Origin: Dioscorea cayenensis subsp. rotundata
Taxonomy: Eukaryota > Streptophyta > Magnoliopsida > Dioscoreales > Dioscoreaceae
Reading direction: 5' to 3'
DNA length: 64,000 nt
Assembly (NCBI RefSeq): GCF_009730915.1
Contig: NC_052489.1
Coordinates: 28,823,916 to 28,887,915, forward strand
Shown here: piece by piece, positions 25,446 to 38,340 of the stretch
How positions within the stretch are numbered: the first letter of the stretch is position 1
Layout: each line of letters begins with the position of its first letter
Notes under the pieces: model-generated
Told to the model about the DNA's origin: nothing
Seen by the model: only the letters and a program-made list of their open reading frames with translations
The model's database searches: none
Made by a program: the position numbers and the translations under genes

Positions 25446-27164
25446 AACCAGCCTGGCTCAGTGGCTCTTATATTTATGTATGTATATATATATACAACTA
25501 CATTTTATATGTTTGTTTTTTGAGAAAACAAAATATTTGTATGTTTATAAAAACTATTTATTTTGGGAGTACTTAGGCACGTTCCAAAGTGAAAAGTTTA
25601 AAATTTTCTTGTATATTTTTAAAAAACCTCTAAGTCTTATAATTTGACCTATGTTGTTGAAGTTGTGTTATTGTGTGTGAACATGCTAGTGTGTATAATA
25701 AATTTGTACATATATCTCGAAATATCTCGAGTTTTTTCTATATACCAACCGTTTAGTTTGAGTTATAAATGAAAAAAATTATACGAATAATAAATTTGTG
25801 TATATGTATTTATAAAAATTGTCAAATTTTGCATATATATTTTTATTGTTAATTAAAATTGAGTTATTATCTGTGAGTGTATAGAGAAAAATAGAGCAAA
25901 TAATGAATATATATATACACATATCTAAAAACTAACAAATATTATAATATACTCTTACAATTAAATTTGCACTATCATAAGCGACAAAGTAGGGGAAAAT
26001 TGTGTGAATAATTTGCATGTATATATTTTTTTTAAAAAAAAAACTTTATGTAAATGTCGTTGTTGTCTTATTATGTCCGAATTACTATGAAAGAATAGTG
26101 CAAATAAAAATGTCTATGTTTTAAAATTATTAAATTTTGTGCATATACCCCTACAATTATAATTGAGTCACGAGGTGCAAGAGGATAGACTACAAAAATA
26201 GAATGAACTATGACTATTTTGGCTTTGCATATATATGATACATCCTTTATAAAGCCAACCTGTTGTTGTTTGTACATATGTCCATCAAAATAATTAAAAT
26301 AACAATATTAACCTTGATATTTCTTTTCATTTAACTATGAGAATTTGAGCATCTTTCATGAAGTTTAATATTGCATCATTGCATGGGTATATATGAAAAA
26401 AGTTTTTGGAATAATAATATCTTTAAATTTTATGATTCTAATTAGCTCATGCTGTTTCTAGTTTTTGTTTTTATTCAAAATAAAAACAAGGATAGATGCA
26501 TATGTGTTTTTGTTTCTTTTTAAAAATTAAAGTGAATGGCTAGCCATTAATTCTGAGATATAGAGATAGATTAAATTCGACTCTATAGATATCTGATGTA
26601 GGTGAGGGAACAACATCATCGGTCGAAAATTGCCCCTACAACCCTTGTGAAAGTTTTATCTATAAACATTATAAGAATAATTACCTAATTTGTTCTTTAG
26701 ATCACTTACCTGTTTACAATATATAATCAATTTATTCCCACATAAGGGATAAATTAAAAGAAAGCATCTTTCAAGCATATATAGTAACCATGCTTGTGAT
26801 TAAGATTATTTAATAGAATATATATATATATATATATATAAAAGAACCAATTGCATTTTATTATGTTGGATAAAATGCTATGTGATGATAATTAATAAAA
26901 TAAATAATTCGTGTAAATCAAGGGAAGAAGAATCAAAACATGAAAAATTCCAACAAGGGAAAAAAAATATAAAGAAAAAAAGAAAAATTTTCTCGTACTA
27001 AAGAAGCAAAACTTTTTCCAAAATTTCGAGGAAAAAGGAGGCCACAACGAGGGAATGTTTTTTGAAAGGCATAATTCAGTGGCCACTAGTGGTGAGAGCT
27101 AAAGGGAGGAGAGGGAGGATGTGAGCCGTCGGATGGGATGCTCTAGGGATCAGAGGGTCAAGAA

Positions 27165-27250
27165 AGTTCCACGTAGGTGAGGATTCCATCGAGTGGCCCA
27201 AAAGCGTTGATGCCGACGTGGTTCGTGTTTATTCTGACACGTGGCTCGAT
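27165..27250. promoter_or_regulatory. Cluster of ACGT-core (ABRE/G-box-like) motifs
   Basis: CCACGTA at 27169-27175, CCGACGTGG at 27213-27221 (overlapping DRE-like CCGAC and ACGTGG) and ACACGTGGC at 27237-27245 lie within about 80 bases of GC-raised sequence. These match abscisic-acid and stress response elements bound by bZIP factors. The nearest clear gene is the FAF-like gene 5.8 kb downstream. Function is inferred from motifs only. Confidence 0.3.
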
Positions 27251-27444
27251 GCTAGTCGTCCAGAATTGGCAAGCGGAAGGTTCTTTCAGTGTTTCATGCG
27301 TTGCTTTCCCGCTCATTCTTTAGCATCTTCTTTGCCTATTCTCATTCAATGGTGTTCTTTTGGTGATGTTCTTCTCATCCAAACTACTCACAATTCAATG
27401 TTTATCATTAATTTTTATATAATAAAAATAACAATAACAATAAC

Positions 27445-27445
<1 letters not shown>

Positions 27446-27492
<47 letters not shown>
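27446..27492. repeat. (AAT)n microsatellite
   Basis: About 15 AAT units following an imperfect AACAAT tract. Confidence 0.95.
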
Positions 27493-27493
<1 letters not shown>

Positions 27494-29175
27494 TGTTTTT
27501 AATTTAATTTAATTTATTTTATTTTATTTTCAGTATATGTTGTTAGAAGGGTATGTATCTCAATGCATGTGAACTATATATATATATATATATATATGAT
27601 GAAACTTAAGGGTTATGTATTCGTATCAATTCATTAATTTTACAATGATTAGATGAAATTATCATAAAATGGCTGCATGAGGATTAAAGAGAAGTGCAAG
27701 TTACAAGTTTGCCAAATGTACATTTTATGGAAAAATATGAGTTATTGTTTTTGTCCTCATTCTCTTATTGATGTGGTGTTGTTTTTAATTATTGTCACTA
27801 ATTAGACAAATCGATCATTATCTCTAGTCTTATAATACATAGATGACACGAAACTTACCGTTTGATTTGAAGTTTCATAAATGTGGTTATTGAAATTTCT
27901 TTCACATGGAATGCATTATGAAAATTCAAGTTAATTAGTGTATGGAGTCTCTATCATGTATTAAATCATTGTAAATATATAGTCCCATAAAGTATTTTAA
28001 TTGAAATATGTTAGACATTCTTGTGTACTTAATCTTATGTAATTACAGATTAATTAAAGAAAAGACAAGCTTTGGATATTTTTGAAATTATTCCTCTCTT
28101 TTATGTGGATCACATGCACAAGCACTATAAAAACCAAAGCTTAAAGTAAAGGAGCTAGTACATATTTTGTATATGTACAAGCAACAAAAGAGCAGAAAGA
28201 AAGGTGGATAAAAGGAAGAGGAATCCATCCTTTTTAACTTTCCTACTCTTAATTAGTTAATATATTTAAGTTGAACATAATATAATATAAAAAAAAAGGA
28301 ATTCTGAAGATGAAGAGGAAAAGCAAAATAAAGAATAAGATGAGCAATGGCTTAGCACGTATGGCGTCATCAATAGCCACTAAATTAAAGTCTATAATAT
28401 AAAAACAAAAAATTAATAAATTAAGTGAAAAAAATAATAATGTACTGAGGCCATATATGTATATATAAATATATACCATGTAAATGAGCTAAGGAGCTCC
28501 ATGTCTGATCGATCAATTAGTATTATACTGGGAATTGTTTGACAAATGGATTTTAAAATAATATTTGTGAGTCATCAAAATGAACAAGTGGTATAGTATG
28601 TCAATTATAGTTTCCTAATGAAGCAAATAGTTGACTAATTAAGTAGTGGACCATCTCTATCCACATGAGTTATATTATCTTATGAATACTGATTATTAAG
28701 TCATTTATTTACATTCTATTGTTATTATTATTATTATTATTGATGTTGTTGTTATTTTAGAAGTCAAAAAAGTTGGCCTCTTTAATTGTTAGTCTAAAGT
28801 CTCTATTGAGCAGTGAGCACTAATGTTAAAGCATGATGGAATACACACAATTATAGGTAGAATGATAGAATTCACATGTTTTTGACCTAATAGTTATGTT
28901 TAAAGTTTTAGGGTTGGTCTTCACTGTGCCCACTTTTGATTTCTTTAATTCATGTTCACATTAACCTTTGATGAAGCAACATATTAAATTAATGCTGAAT
29001 AAGTGTGTGTGCATTGACTTATGCTACGAAACATTTGACAGTTAAGTTAGCAAGGAGGTTAGTGTTTTCATACAATGAAAGCATGAGATTAATTTAGTCA
29101 GAATATAGATATGAATAAGTTATGGATAATTATGTCAACCATATCCATTTGAAAATATTAATGTTCCTTATGTGA

Positions 29176-29176
<1 letters not shown>

Positions 29177-29241
<65 letters not shown>
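29177..29241. repeat. Compound (GT)n(GA)n microsatellite
   Basis: About 17 GT units run directly into about 15 GA units. This produces long artefactual open frames on the minus strand. Confidence 0.97.
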
Positions 29242-29243
<2 letters not shown>

Positions 29244-29554
29244 TGTATATATTGATAGGAGACCACATGATGATGATTGAAAGATTTATGAAATAATTAT
29301 GGTATGTTATGTAGTGTTGGATGTTGAATCCTGTCTTACCATAAGTAGGCAAGCCAAAGACAAGCACCAAAATATCAATGAGCAATGTCTCCCACTGGAC
29401 TACATCATGCAGTATGAATAGGATACATCCATAAATACATAAAAATAAATGATAAATATACATATATATGAGCTGGAGGGGCCTCTCAATGCTAGTGATC
29501 ATCTCAAACCTAATTCCACCACGTAATTGTACGTACACATAAGTAATTAAGGTT

Positions 29555-29606
29555 TGCATTGCATGCATGGGAAATGAGAGTTGCTTGCATGCACATGCAT
29601 GCATGA
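29555..29606. promoter_or_regulatory. Cluster of CATGCA/TGCATG (RY-like) motifs
   Basis: At least four CATGCA and several TGCATG hexamers lie in about 50 bases (for example 29562-29567, 29588-29593, 29594-29599 and 29598-29603). CATGCA is the RY element bound by B3-domain seed regulators. The motif is self-complementary in tandem and could also be simple repeat drift, so regulatory meaning is uncertain. Confidence 0.3.
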
Positions 29607-32600
29607 GCAAAGGACACACATATATTAATTGCTTCATTTTGCCATGCAAAGCTAGTCAGGGTTTGTAAGGCATCTGTGATGTTGACTGCATGAGCTGTAG
29701 TATAAGTAGTAAAAGTAATACTAGTACTTTTTGTAGTACTAGTAGTAGTTAGTGATATAAGAAGAAGAAGAAGAAGAAGAAACAAGTGGGAATCTCAGTA
29801 GCTGGTCATGCATTAGTGCATTGCCCATTAGCATACAATAACAAAGGTAAGCAAAGTCATGAAGAAAAAGAAGGGAACAACCATTACAAGAGAAAGAAGA
29901 ACCCAATACCTTTTGCCCCCCTAGCTATTCCTACTTATTATCCCCCATATGGCAAAGCAAAGCAATCTGCTTTACCATCCCTAGCTAATATAGTATATTT
30001 ATTAGAAAGAGTGATGAGGATCATGACATGTAGTACTAGTATATTTTATTGTTATTATTGTTGCTGTTGTTGTTTGTTTCTGAGATGAGAGAACCATACT
30101 TTAAATGCTAAAACTGAGACCAATTTAATTAAGCCTGATGCCAAGTGTCATTACTTCATTTGCTTAAGTTCAAAACTCAATGAGAATTTCTCTAATGAGA
30201 GTTTGAAATATGGTTTAGCATGTGAGTCATGCAAGCACTAGTCTTATTCCTCATTGTCTGGGATGATACAAATGGAAAGTTTTATATAAAGATGAGGGGA
30301 ACAGGAGGCACCAAATTAATGGACAAGAGAATCTGGGCTAATGCCTAGTGTTTTCACCTATTTTGTCTGGTCATGCCATAAAGGTTACAACATGAGCTAA
30401 TTAGTATCTTAACTTGGTTGGATGGTCTTTGTCCTCTATGAATTGAGTCTGCTGAGGTTATTGTAACCAACCTCATCACTCACTGATAACTATATATAAA
30501 TATGCTCACCTACATGCATGACATTGTTGAAGAGCTTTGAGACAAGAAAACATTGTGGTTTTACCACTGGGACCACGTACCCCTCCATGCATTTTTCATT
30601 ATATTGCATGCATGTTTACTAATCTATATATCTTTTTTAATTTGCTTATTGAAAGATGAGTTAAGTTAAACATGCACTAATGAAAGATATATAAACTTAA
30701 AAAAAATTTAAAAAATAATAAATAACAAAGTGATGATCATATATCCAGAGAGTTCGGATCCAATCAATAATGATTAAATTCAAAGCAAACAAGGATGGCA
30801 TATCACAACTCTAATTAATATCAAAAGCACTTCACCAAGAAACACACAGTTTGGTCCAGTGTTTTGTCATGAAGAACTATATCTTCTTCTCATCAATTCA
30901 CTTGCAACTTGCTACTCTACTTTCAACCTTCCAATCAGAGCCATGCAACTTGTCTTTTTCTCTCTTCTCTCTCTCTCTCTCTCTCTCCTCTCTCTGTGTG
31001 GATATATGAGAAGTGGTCACCATATATAATACGGAGTAACTCTAGACCTCATACTTGAGAATCATTTCATCACTGCATGTCTCGCTGATGATGCTCTGTG
31101 TATATATATATATATATATATCATATGTTTAAAAGAAGAACCAGATGCTTTCTCTCTAAACAAACATAGTATAGTTATAAAAACTAACCTAGTGATCAGA
31201 CTTTGGAAATCCTAAATCCTAAGTTGTGCTCTTGACATTCTTCACCAATGGTGTTCTTGCATGGCTCATCATATTCTTCTTTAGATGGTGCTTAGGGTTT
31301 GAAAAACACAAAAAGAGATTAACAATTGAAAAAAAAAAAATTTTTTTGAAAGAAGCTCAACATAAGTCAAAACCAAATCATAGTCTGAGAGAATCATCAC
31401 ATCATTCATCATGCATTTGGAAATCTTTTGTTATCAAAGTCTAGCAATCATAAACAGTACCTTATTAGGACCACTTTCACCTTTTGCTTAGCATTAATTT
31501 GACTAGTTTAGCACTAATGATAAAGTTTTTTGTTAGTTAATCTCTCAAGCATCACTAATGAGCTTTTGCTTTAATTCTTTTTTTTTTCTCATACGACCGA
31601 TCTTATTAATTAATTATTCTTTTTTATTCTTATTGGTCTTCTATGCGCTCACTGTGTGTACATATATTACACTCGCCGCCCCTCTTTTTCATTTAAATTA
31701 TACAAATTAAAAAACAGATATACATATAGTCCAAATATCTTTGTGGTGATTTATAATTAAATAATTATAACTCATACACTTATTTAGTTAATTAAAGAAT
31801 ATATATATATATATAAGATTAAAAGAGAAGGAAGAAATCCTCCACTTGCATGGTGGTTTACAGAAGTGACTAGTGAGTAGGCATTTACTTTTATGCATGG
31901 GAAATTTAAAAAGTAAATAGCTAGGAATAAATAGATGTGCATAATAATTGACAGCAATTAATACACATGCAAATTAATACAATCTACTTCTTTTGTCCAC
32001 ATATGTAAGATTTTCATGTTTCTAATTATATACCCATATATCTAATTTAAATATTAATTTTTAAAATTAATTTTATAAATTAATTTAAATATATTATTTT
32101 TACTACTATCTGTTTAAATACATAATTTTAGTGGATAAAAAGAACGCATAAAATAAAAATTTAAACTAAATATTTATAAAATTTTAATTTTAATTAATTT
32201 TTTTATTCTTCATCAAACGATTAAGATAAATATTTATAAATTAGAATGGTGTGAACTATAAAAGAAGTAAATAAGTAAAAAAAAAAAATCAATCTAAAAC
32301 TCTAAAGTAACTCCAAATATATATATAAATTCAAAAATAAATACCACATCACAGACAAATCATTGTAAGTGAACTATAAATCTTCAATTATATTTTAAAA
32401 AAAAAAGGTTAAATTCTCATTTATTTATTTATTTATTTATTTTTACCGGAGAGTTAATACCACTATCATACACTATCATCACTCGTATGTTACTCTTACA
32501 ATAAGTAAGTAAATAAATAAAGCAAGGTGTGGGAAGAGATGGTGGAGTGAGCGGTGCTTGGTGGTGGGCCCACTTAGTCTCCTGCCAAAAAGGTTCTTTG

Positions 32601-32824
32601 TTTACAGAACTTTATGAATTAATAAGATATAATAATAAGATATATATTAAAAAATTAAGAAGTGAGAGAAAAATAGAGAATATCATAGAGATATAGAGAA
32701 AGCCTTCACTTTTTCTCCACTACAAATACCACCCCATCCCCCATTCCCTCCTTATCAACCGGCCAACTCCAAACACCACTCCTTCACTACAATCTTTGCA
32801 TGCTCTTCTAGTTCTTGAATCTTG

Positions 32825-32971
32825 GTAATTATCTCTTCTAGTTCTACTTCTGTTTATATATATCATATTTGTTTCAACTTAGATTTCTTTCTTTTGATGA
32901 TGTTGTTTTTGTTGTTGATGATGAGTAGGAATTAATTAACTAACAAAATGTTTTGCATGTGTATAATACAG
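32825..32971 (+). other. Probable 5' UTR intron of the FAF-like gene
   Basis: A donor (CTTG followed by GTAATT) at 32825 and an acceptor (ATAATACAG) ending at 32971 bracket a 147-base AT-rich segment just upstream of the FAF-like start. A TATA-like TACAAATA lies near 32723. This intron is why the in-frame extension upstream of 33013 is not taken as coding. Confidence 0.5.
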
Positions 32972-33012
32972 TTGTTTGGATTAAAGAGAAGAAGGAAAAG
33001 AAAGAAAGGGAG

Positions 33013-34170
33013 ATGGCAGTGGTAGTGTGTGAAGTGAATCCTGTTGCTGTTTTTCCGGTGAACCAGCAAAGCACCGGCGGAGGAGAAGGCAGTGAAGATG
33101 GCCGGTTGGATATCTGGAACTCAATCCAGTCACAGAAAAAAGTAGTAGTTGAGTGTCCAGCACTGCTGCCTTATGTTCACCCTTTACTACGGCGTTCCTC
33201 TAGTTCTCTGATCAGCCAGAAAAGCCTCCAGGTTTGCACTGAAAGCCTCGGCTCTGAGACCGGCTCCGACGTCTTCTCTGACGATGACTTCTCCCCCTCC
33301 CCTTTCGCTTCTGATCTTGATGAAATTGAACCACTTCAAAACTTTGAAGATGAAGATGAAGAAGAAGAAGTTTATGATGAAGTTGAAAAAGAAGAAGAAG
33401 AGAAGAAGAGAGAGGAGAAGGAGCTGGTGAGTGTGAACTATCACTGTTGCATAAGTAGGAGATCACCAGTGCGTTCATTCCCACCACCACTGCCTTCAAT
33501 CTCTCGACGTGATGGTCCTTGTCTCAGCATGAGGCCTCACCGCCGTGATGGCCGTCTCGTTGTCGAAGCTGTCCCTGTTCCTTCGCAGAACTACCTCCAT
33601 GCTGAACGTCATGATGGTCGTCTCCTTCTCTCCTTCATTCACACCTCTTCTCCTCAACCTTCACTTCCAATCCCCTCTCAAATCAAAAAACAAGAATCAC
33701 CACCACAACAACAAGATGAAGATGAAGGTGAAGATGAAGAAGATGGAGAAGAAGAACAAGAGTCAGAGGAGGAGGTTGAGGTGGTGGACAGAGGAACAGT
33801 GGTGGAAGTGAAGGTAAGCATGCAACCACAACAACAAAGTGGATCCATGAAAGTCCACAGATCATCTCTAGTAATCAACAAGTTCGTCGGCGGAACACCT
33901 ATCTCCGTTGAGGATGAACAAGATGAACCACCAAAGCTCCGCCGCGTCCCATCCACCACCATGACTGCTGCCGCCGCAGTGGTGGCGGCGGCGTCATCTC
34001 TGAGCGGTGGAGACAGTGGTTGTTCAATGGAGAACACAACGGCGGACAGCAAGTTGCTGTTCACGTCCAAAGGCCGGAGCAAAGAGGAGATGCTCTACCT
34101 CATGCGGCGGTGCAGTGAGCTCCGGCGACCTATCTTCTTCTATGAACCATGCTGCATTGTTACTAATTAA
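33013..34170 (+). CDS. FAF: FANTASTIC FOUR (FAF)-like protein, EAR1-like subgroup
   Basis: A single coding exon of 385 residues from ATG 33013. The in-frame extension upstream lies across a probable splice acceptor. N-terminal features are LLPYVHPLL, a serine run and QVCTESLGSETGSD (residues about 52-85), followed by an acidic Glu/Asp stretch (about 111-137). The FAF domain core is at residues about 156-210 (FPPPLPSISRRDGP, RPHRRDGRLVVEAVPVP, HDGRLLLSFI). A second acidic segment follows, then a conserved C-terminus (LMRRCSELRRPIFFYEPCC). This organisation matches the FAF-like proteins that include Arabidopsis EAR1, an ABA-signalling regulator, rather than the short meristem FAF1-4; that subgroup is assigned from memory. 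The acidic runs and the GC-rich alanine stretch give several false frames on both strands. Confidence 0.88.
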   Translation: MAVVVCEVNPVAVFPVNQQSTGGGEGSEDGRLDIWNSIQSQKKVVVECPALLPYVHPLLRRSSSSLISQKSLQVCTESLGSETGSDVFSDDDFSPSPFASDLDEIEPLQNFEDEDEEEEVYDEVEKEEEEKKREEKELVSVNYHCCISRRSPVRSFPPPLPSISRRDGPCLSMRPHRRDGRLVVEAVPVPSQNYLHAERHDGRLLLSFIHTSSPQPSLPIPSQIKKQESPPQQQDEDEGEDEEDGEEEQESEEEVEVVDRGTVVEVKVSMQPQQQSGSMKVHRSSLVINKFVGGTPISVEDEQDEPPKLRRVPSTTMTAAAAVVAAASSLSGGDSGCSMENTTADSKLLFTSKGRSKEEMLYLMRRCSELRRPIFFYEPCCIVTN

Positions 34171-34979
34171 CTACTATTTACTATCTCTTAATCCCATAAT
34201 TAATCAATTAATCACTTCACTCTGTTATGTATTGCAAGAGCCTTGCTCTGTTTTCAAGGCCTGCTTTCTCTATCTCTTTCCTAGCTCTCTTTCACACATT
34301 CTCTGTTTTTCTTATCCTTTTTTTTTTCTTTTTCTTGACTATTATTCCTGTTGAGATTATCATTATTATTAATTATATGATGATGATTGATAATTAGACC
34401 ACTTTGTTTATATATATATATATGAATGGGAACTAAAACAGTGACAGGGGATAGATGATGAGCCAAGAGACACGTCATGTCACAGGGGGAAGCATAAATG
34501 TTTTTATAGAGAAAAGAAAAAAGAAAAAAGAAAAAGGAAAAAAAAAAAAGAGGATTTGGACTTTGATTAATGAATGAGATGGAGTTGAGTGGTTTCTTTC
34601 TGGATTTCAGACATGATTGTTTGAAGAGGTATATTATAGCTGGTTTTTTTTGTTTTGAAGGTCAGCGAGCTCTTATTTTGAGAAGGCCCACACCACATAC
34701 TGATGTCATTTGTGGCAAAAGATCTACACAACGGCATCACTTTGAATGGCATGAAATACTTGTTTAATCTCTGCTTTTGCAGGAGCACAAGCTTCAATCA
34801 ATTCATTTTTATATTTATTTATTTATTTATTTTATATATACATCAGCAGAAAAACAACACTCAATTTCATTAGTACAATTCAACAGTTATAAACTATTAC
34901 TTTGTTGCTGCTTTCTACTAGTTAAGAAAGATAAAAGAACAAGGATACTATGGTCTGTGTTTGCAGTACTAATAAGTGT

Positions 34980-35010
<31 letters not shown>

Positions 35011-35542
35011 AATATGTACATATATCATATTTAAAGTCATATAAAAGATGATATATTAGTTATAATTTAACAAAGGAGTTAGTGATGTGCAAGCTCATAA
35101 AGAAAAAGACATGGTCAATGCAAGCAAAAGACCAGACATTAGAACACACTCAAAAGAAAGCAATCATCTTTCCACCATCATCGAATCTTTTACGAGCATA
35201 GTACTTACCTGTTTTCTCTTATATTTCTTATATTTCTTTGTTTAGAGTGAGATGAAAGTGATGTTCTTTGTTCTTGCTTGAAAATTCAGTAATCTCTCCT
35301 ATCTAAATTATTTCACATTTAAGTTTTACATGAGAATTAAAGTTTAATTTTAGAACTCCTACAATTTACAAAACAATATGATAGAACAATTTTACTCTTA
35401 TATTGGGATGCATACTCTCTTTTAAATAAACTTTATTAAATAAAATAGATGAATTAGAAAAATTATAATTAATGCTTAATTTTTTTAAAAATAATTAATT
35501 TAAAATAAAATAATATCTTCAAAGTAACAATTAATTTGGACG
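34171..35542. other. 3' flank of the FAF-like gene, no gene seen
   Basis: Contains the probable 3' UTR, then AT-rich sequence with an (AT)n run at 34984-35009 and a purine-rich tract at about 34510-34560. No exon, RNA gene or transposon end recognised. Confidence 0.5.
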
Positions 35543-36542
35543 NNNNNNNNNNNNNNNNNNNNNNNNNNNNNNNNNNNNNNNNNNNNNNNNNNNNNNNNNN
35601 NNNNNNNNNNNNNNNNNNNNNNNNNNNNNNNNNNNNNNNNNNNNNNNNNNNNNNNNNNNNNNNNNNNNNNNNNNNNNNNNNNNNNNNNNNNNNNNNNNNN
35701 NNNNNNNNNNNNNNNNNNNNNNNNNNNNNNNNNNNNNNNNNNNNNNNNNNNNNNNNNNNNNNNNNNNNNNNNNNNNNNNNNNNNNNNNNNNNNNNNNNNN
35801 NNNNNNNNNNNNNNNNNNNNNNNNNNNNNNNNNNNNNNNNNNNNNNNNNNNNNNNNNNNNNNNNNNNNNNNNNNNNNNNNNNNNNNNNNNNNNNNNNNNN
35901 NNNNNNNNNNNNNNNNNNNNNNNNNNNNNNNNNNNNNNNNNNNNNNNNNNNNNNNNNNNNNNNNNNNNNNNNNNNNNNNNNNNNNNNNNNNNNNNNNNNN
36001 NNNNNNNNNNNNNNNNNNNNNNNNNNNNNNNNNNNNNNNNNNNNNNNNNNNNNNNNNNNNNNNNNNNNNNNNNNNNNNNNNNNNNNNNNNNNNNNNNNNN
36101 NNNNNNNNNNNNNNNNNNNNNNNNNNNNNNNNNNNNNNNNNNNNNNNNNNNNNNNNNNNNNNNNNNNNNNNNNNNNNNNNNNNNNNNNNNNNNNNNNNNN
36201 NNNNNNNNNNNNNNNNNNNNNNNNNNNNNNNNNNNNNNNNNNNNNNNNNNNNNNNNNNNNNNNNNNNNNNNNNNNNNNNNNNNNNNNNNNNNNNNNNNNN
36301 NNNNNNNNNNNNNNNNNNNNNNNNNNNNNNNNNNNNNNNNNNNNNNNNNNNNNNNNNNNNNNNNNNNNNNNNNNNNNNNNNNNNNNNNNNNNNNNNNNNN
36401 NNNNNNNNNNNNNNNNNNNNNNNNNNNNNNNNNNNNNNNNNNNNNNNNNNNNNNNNNNNNNNNNNNNNNNNNNNNNNNNNNNNNNNNNNNNNNNNNNNNN
36501 NNNNNNNNNNNNNNNNNNNNNNNNNNNNNNNNNNNNNNNNNN
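35543..36542. other. Assembly gap (1,000 N)
   Basis: Exactly 1,000 consecutive N, so probably a fixed-size scaffold placeholder rather than a measured length. Contiguity of left and right parts rests on scaffolding. The open frame spanning it is meaningless. Confidence 0.99.
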
Positions 36543-38213
36543 AATTTAAATTAAAGTTTAAATACTGAAATAAAAAATGAACTATAATTTGGATTCATAT
36601 TAAAAATTTACCTTAGAAAAACAATAAAAACCCATGTAATAATGAATATGGTTTTGTACAAAATAAGAGCACATGCATGCACACATGAATAACAATTTGC
36701 ACGAGAATGTTACTGTTACTATCACTGTTAAGAGGTTTGTAGTTTTCTAAAATCTCATAAACAAGAATTTAGTGGGAGTGTCCTTTTTTGTCCAACTCAT
36801 GAATGAAGCTGACAAAGTGTGTGCATACATTTAATCAGTTTATGTTCATGGTCCGTGTCTGCATTGAAAGCTATGTCTCATTCCGGTCCCCACACACCAA
36901 CAAACTCTCTCAACTCTATATATATCTATTCATATATATATATATATACATCAATCTCCAAAAAAGTAATAATAATAAAATCTTTAAATTACATTAATAA
37001 AAAACACATTCAAACCATAAATCAAATTTCAGTAACATCAAAACACTACTTCAACATTTATACTAAAACATCACATTGTATGACTCTTTCACTCCCCTCC
37101 TTCTCATCATCAATCTATATATATAAATAATATATATATATATATTAATATATATATTGATTAAGGTTGAAGAGCATTAATGGATGGTATGCTATGTTTG
37201 TGGAAGCATGGAAGCAGTGAAGAAGGAGACAGTGAAGCAAGTAACTAGTAACTGAGATGGCAGAGATAGAGTGATGTTCAGGAGGCTCGATGCATGCATG
37301 CATGCATTGTGTTTCTGTTTCCTTAGAGTTCTCGTGACAAAAAAATCAAACCCCTTGACTTTAATTAATTAATTATTTATTTATTTCTTAAATTTAATAA
37401 AGAATAATATAAGAAAGTAATTTCTTTTAATTTTAATTAAAAAAAGGAGGTAAATGATGGTTGGGGGTTGGGGGTGGGAGAGGAGAGGAGTGGGAAAGGA
37501 GAAAAAGAAGTTGATTTATGGAAACACTGTGGAAGTTATCCTTGTGTGGTCTGCCACATTGACTATGTGCCGGCCTTCTCTGCCATTCATGCATGCCTTT
37601 TTTCCTTTTCTTTATTTTTCATCACCAATGTTAATAATGATTCTGAAAGAACACAAGATGTACCGTTTGTTAATAATTGCTTCTTTTTATTCTCTCTGCA
37701 AAGGAAAAAACAAATTCTTGTGTTTAGATTTGAATTATACTTATATAACAGTCATCCTCTATCTCAAATAAATGTTACATTTCATTTTTTGTATAGAATT
37801 CTTGAAAATAATATATTATTTTAGTTGTTTTTATAGGTATAATTTAAAAGGTTTAAATTTAAGAATTATGACAAATTATATTATGTTATTCCTCAATTAT
37901 AAAATATGACGACCTGAAATGATTTCCATGTCCACGTTGAAGACTTGGGTTATCTTTCTGAGGGTGAGATCTATTTCCCTGGATTATCATATTTTATATA
38001 AAAAAAAAATCCCTCTAATAACATTTGAGTAGGTAATTTCAGATTATTGATCATTTCATTTTCTTTGATAATATTTTATTCAATAAGTCAATAACACAAA
38101 GAATCAAGATCCACAAATATATAACAAAAAAAAAACCATTTTTTTTAAATTTATATACACTTTATTTTTATTTAAAGACTGAAAAGAAAATCAACAACAA
38201 AGCCACCCAAGAT

Positions 38214-38245
<32 letters not shown>

Positions 38246-38305
38246 AGAGAAAGGAAGAAGCAAGTACGGCAGAATCCATCACAAGGAACCAATGGTTTAA
38301 AGACG

Positions 38306-38340
<35 letters not shown>

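Larger units (their letters stand above)
21575..32700. other. Gene-poor region between DNAJC8-like and FAF-like genes
   Basis: About 11 kb with no exon I can support. It begins with the DNAJC8-like 3' UTR. It contains many microsatellites: (TTA)n 23115-23171, (TA)n 23304-23328, 23484-23505, 24770-24796, 26818-26841, 27575-27597 and 31100-31121, (CT)n 25155-25186 and 30967-30987, (GAA)n 29761-29781. Open frames here are short and driven by these repeats. Three motif clusters are listed separately. An unannotated noncoding RNA is possible, but I saw no known plant microRNA sequence by eye. Confidence 0.6.

Noticed and set aside
25316-25576. Open frame downstream of the site II motif island
   Set aside because: It runs into TA-rich repeat sequence (Tyr-Ile runs) and resembles no protein family.
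29158-29649. 163-codon minus-strand open frame
   Set aside because: Its C-terminal part is the translated GT/GA microsatellite (Ser-Leu and His-Thr runs); the rest shows no conserved features.
33187-34082. Several antisense open frames over the FAF-like gene
   Set aside because: They are reverse-strand shadows of acidic codon runs and have serine/leucine low complexity only.
35536-36549. 337-codon open frame
   Set aside because: It consists of unknown bases in the assembly gap.
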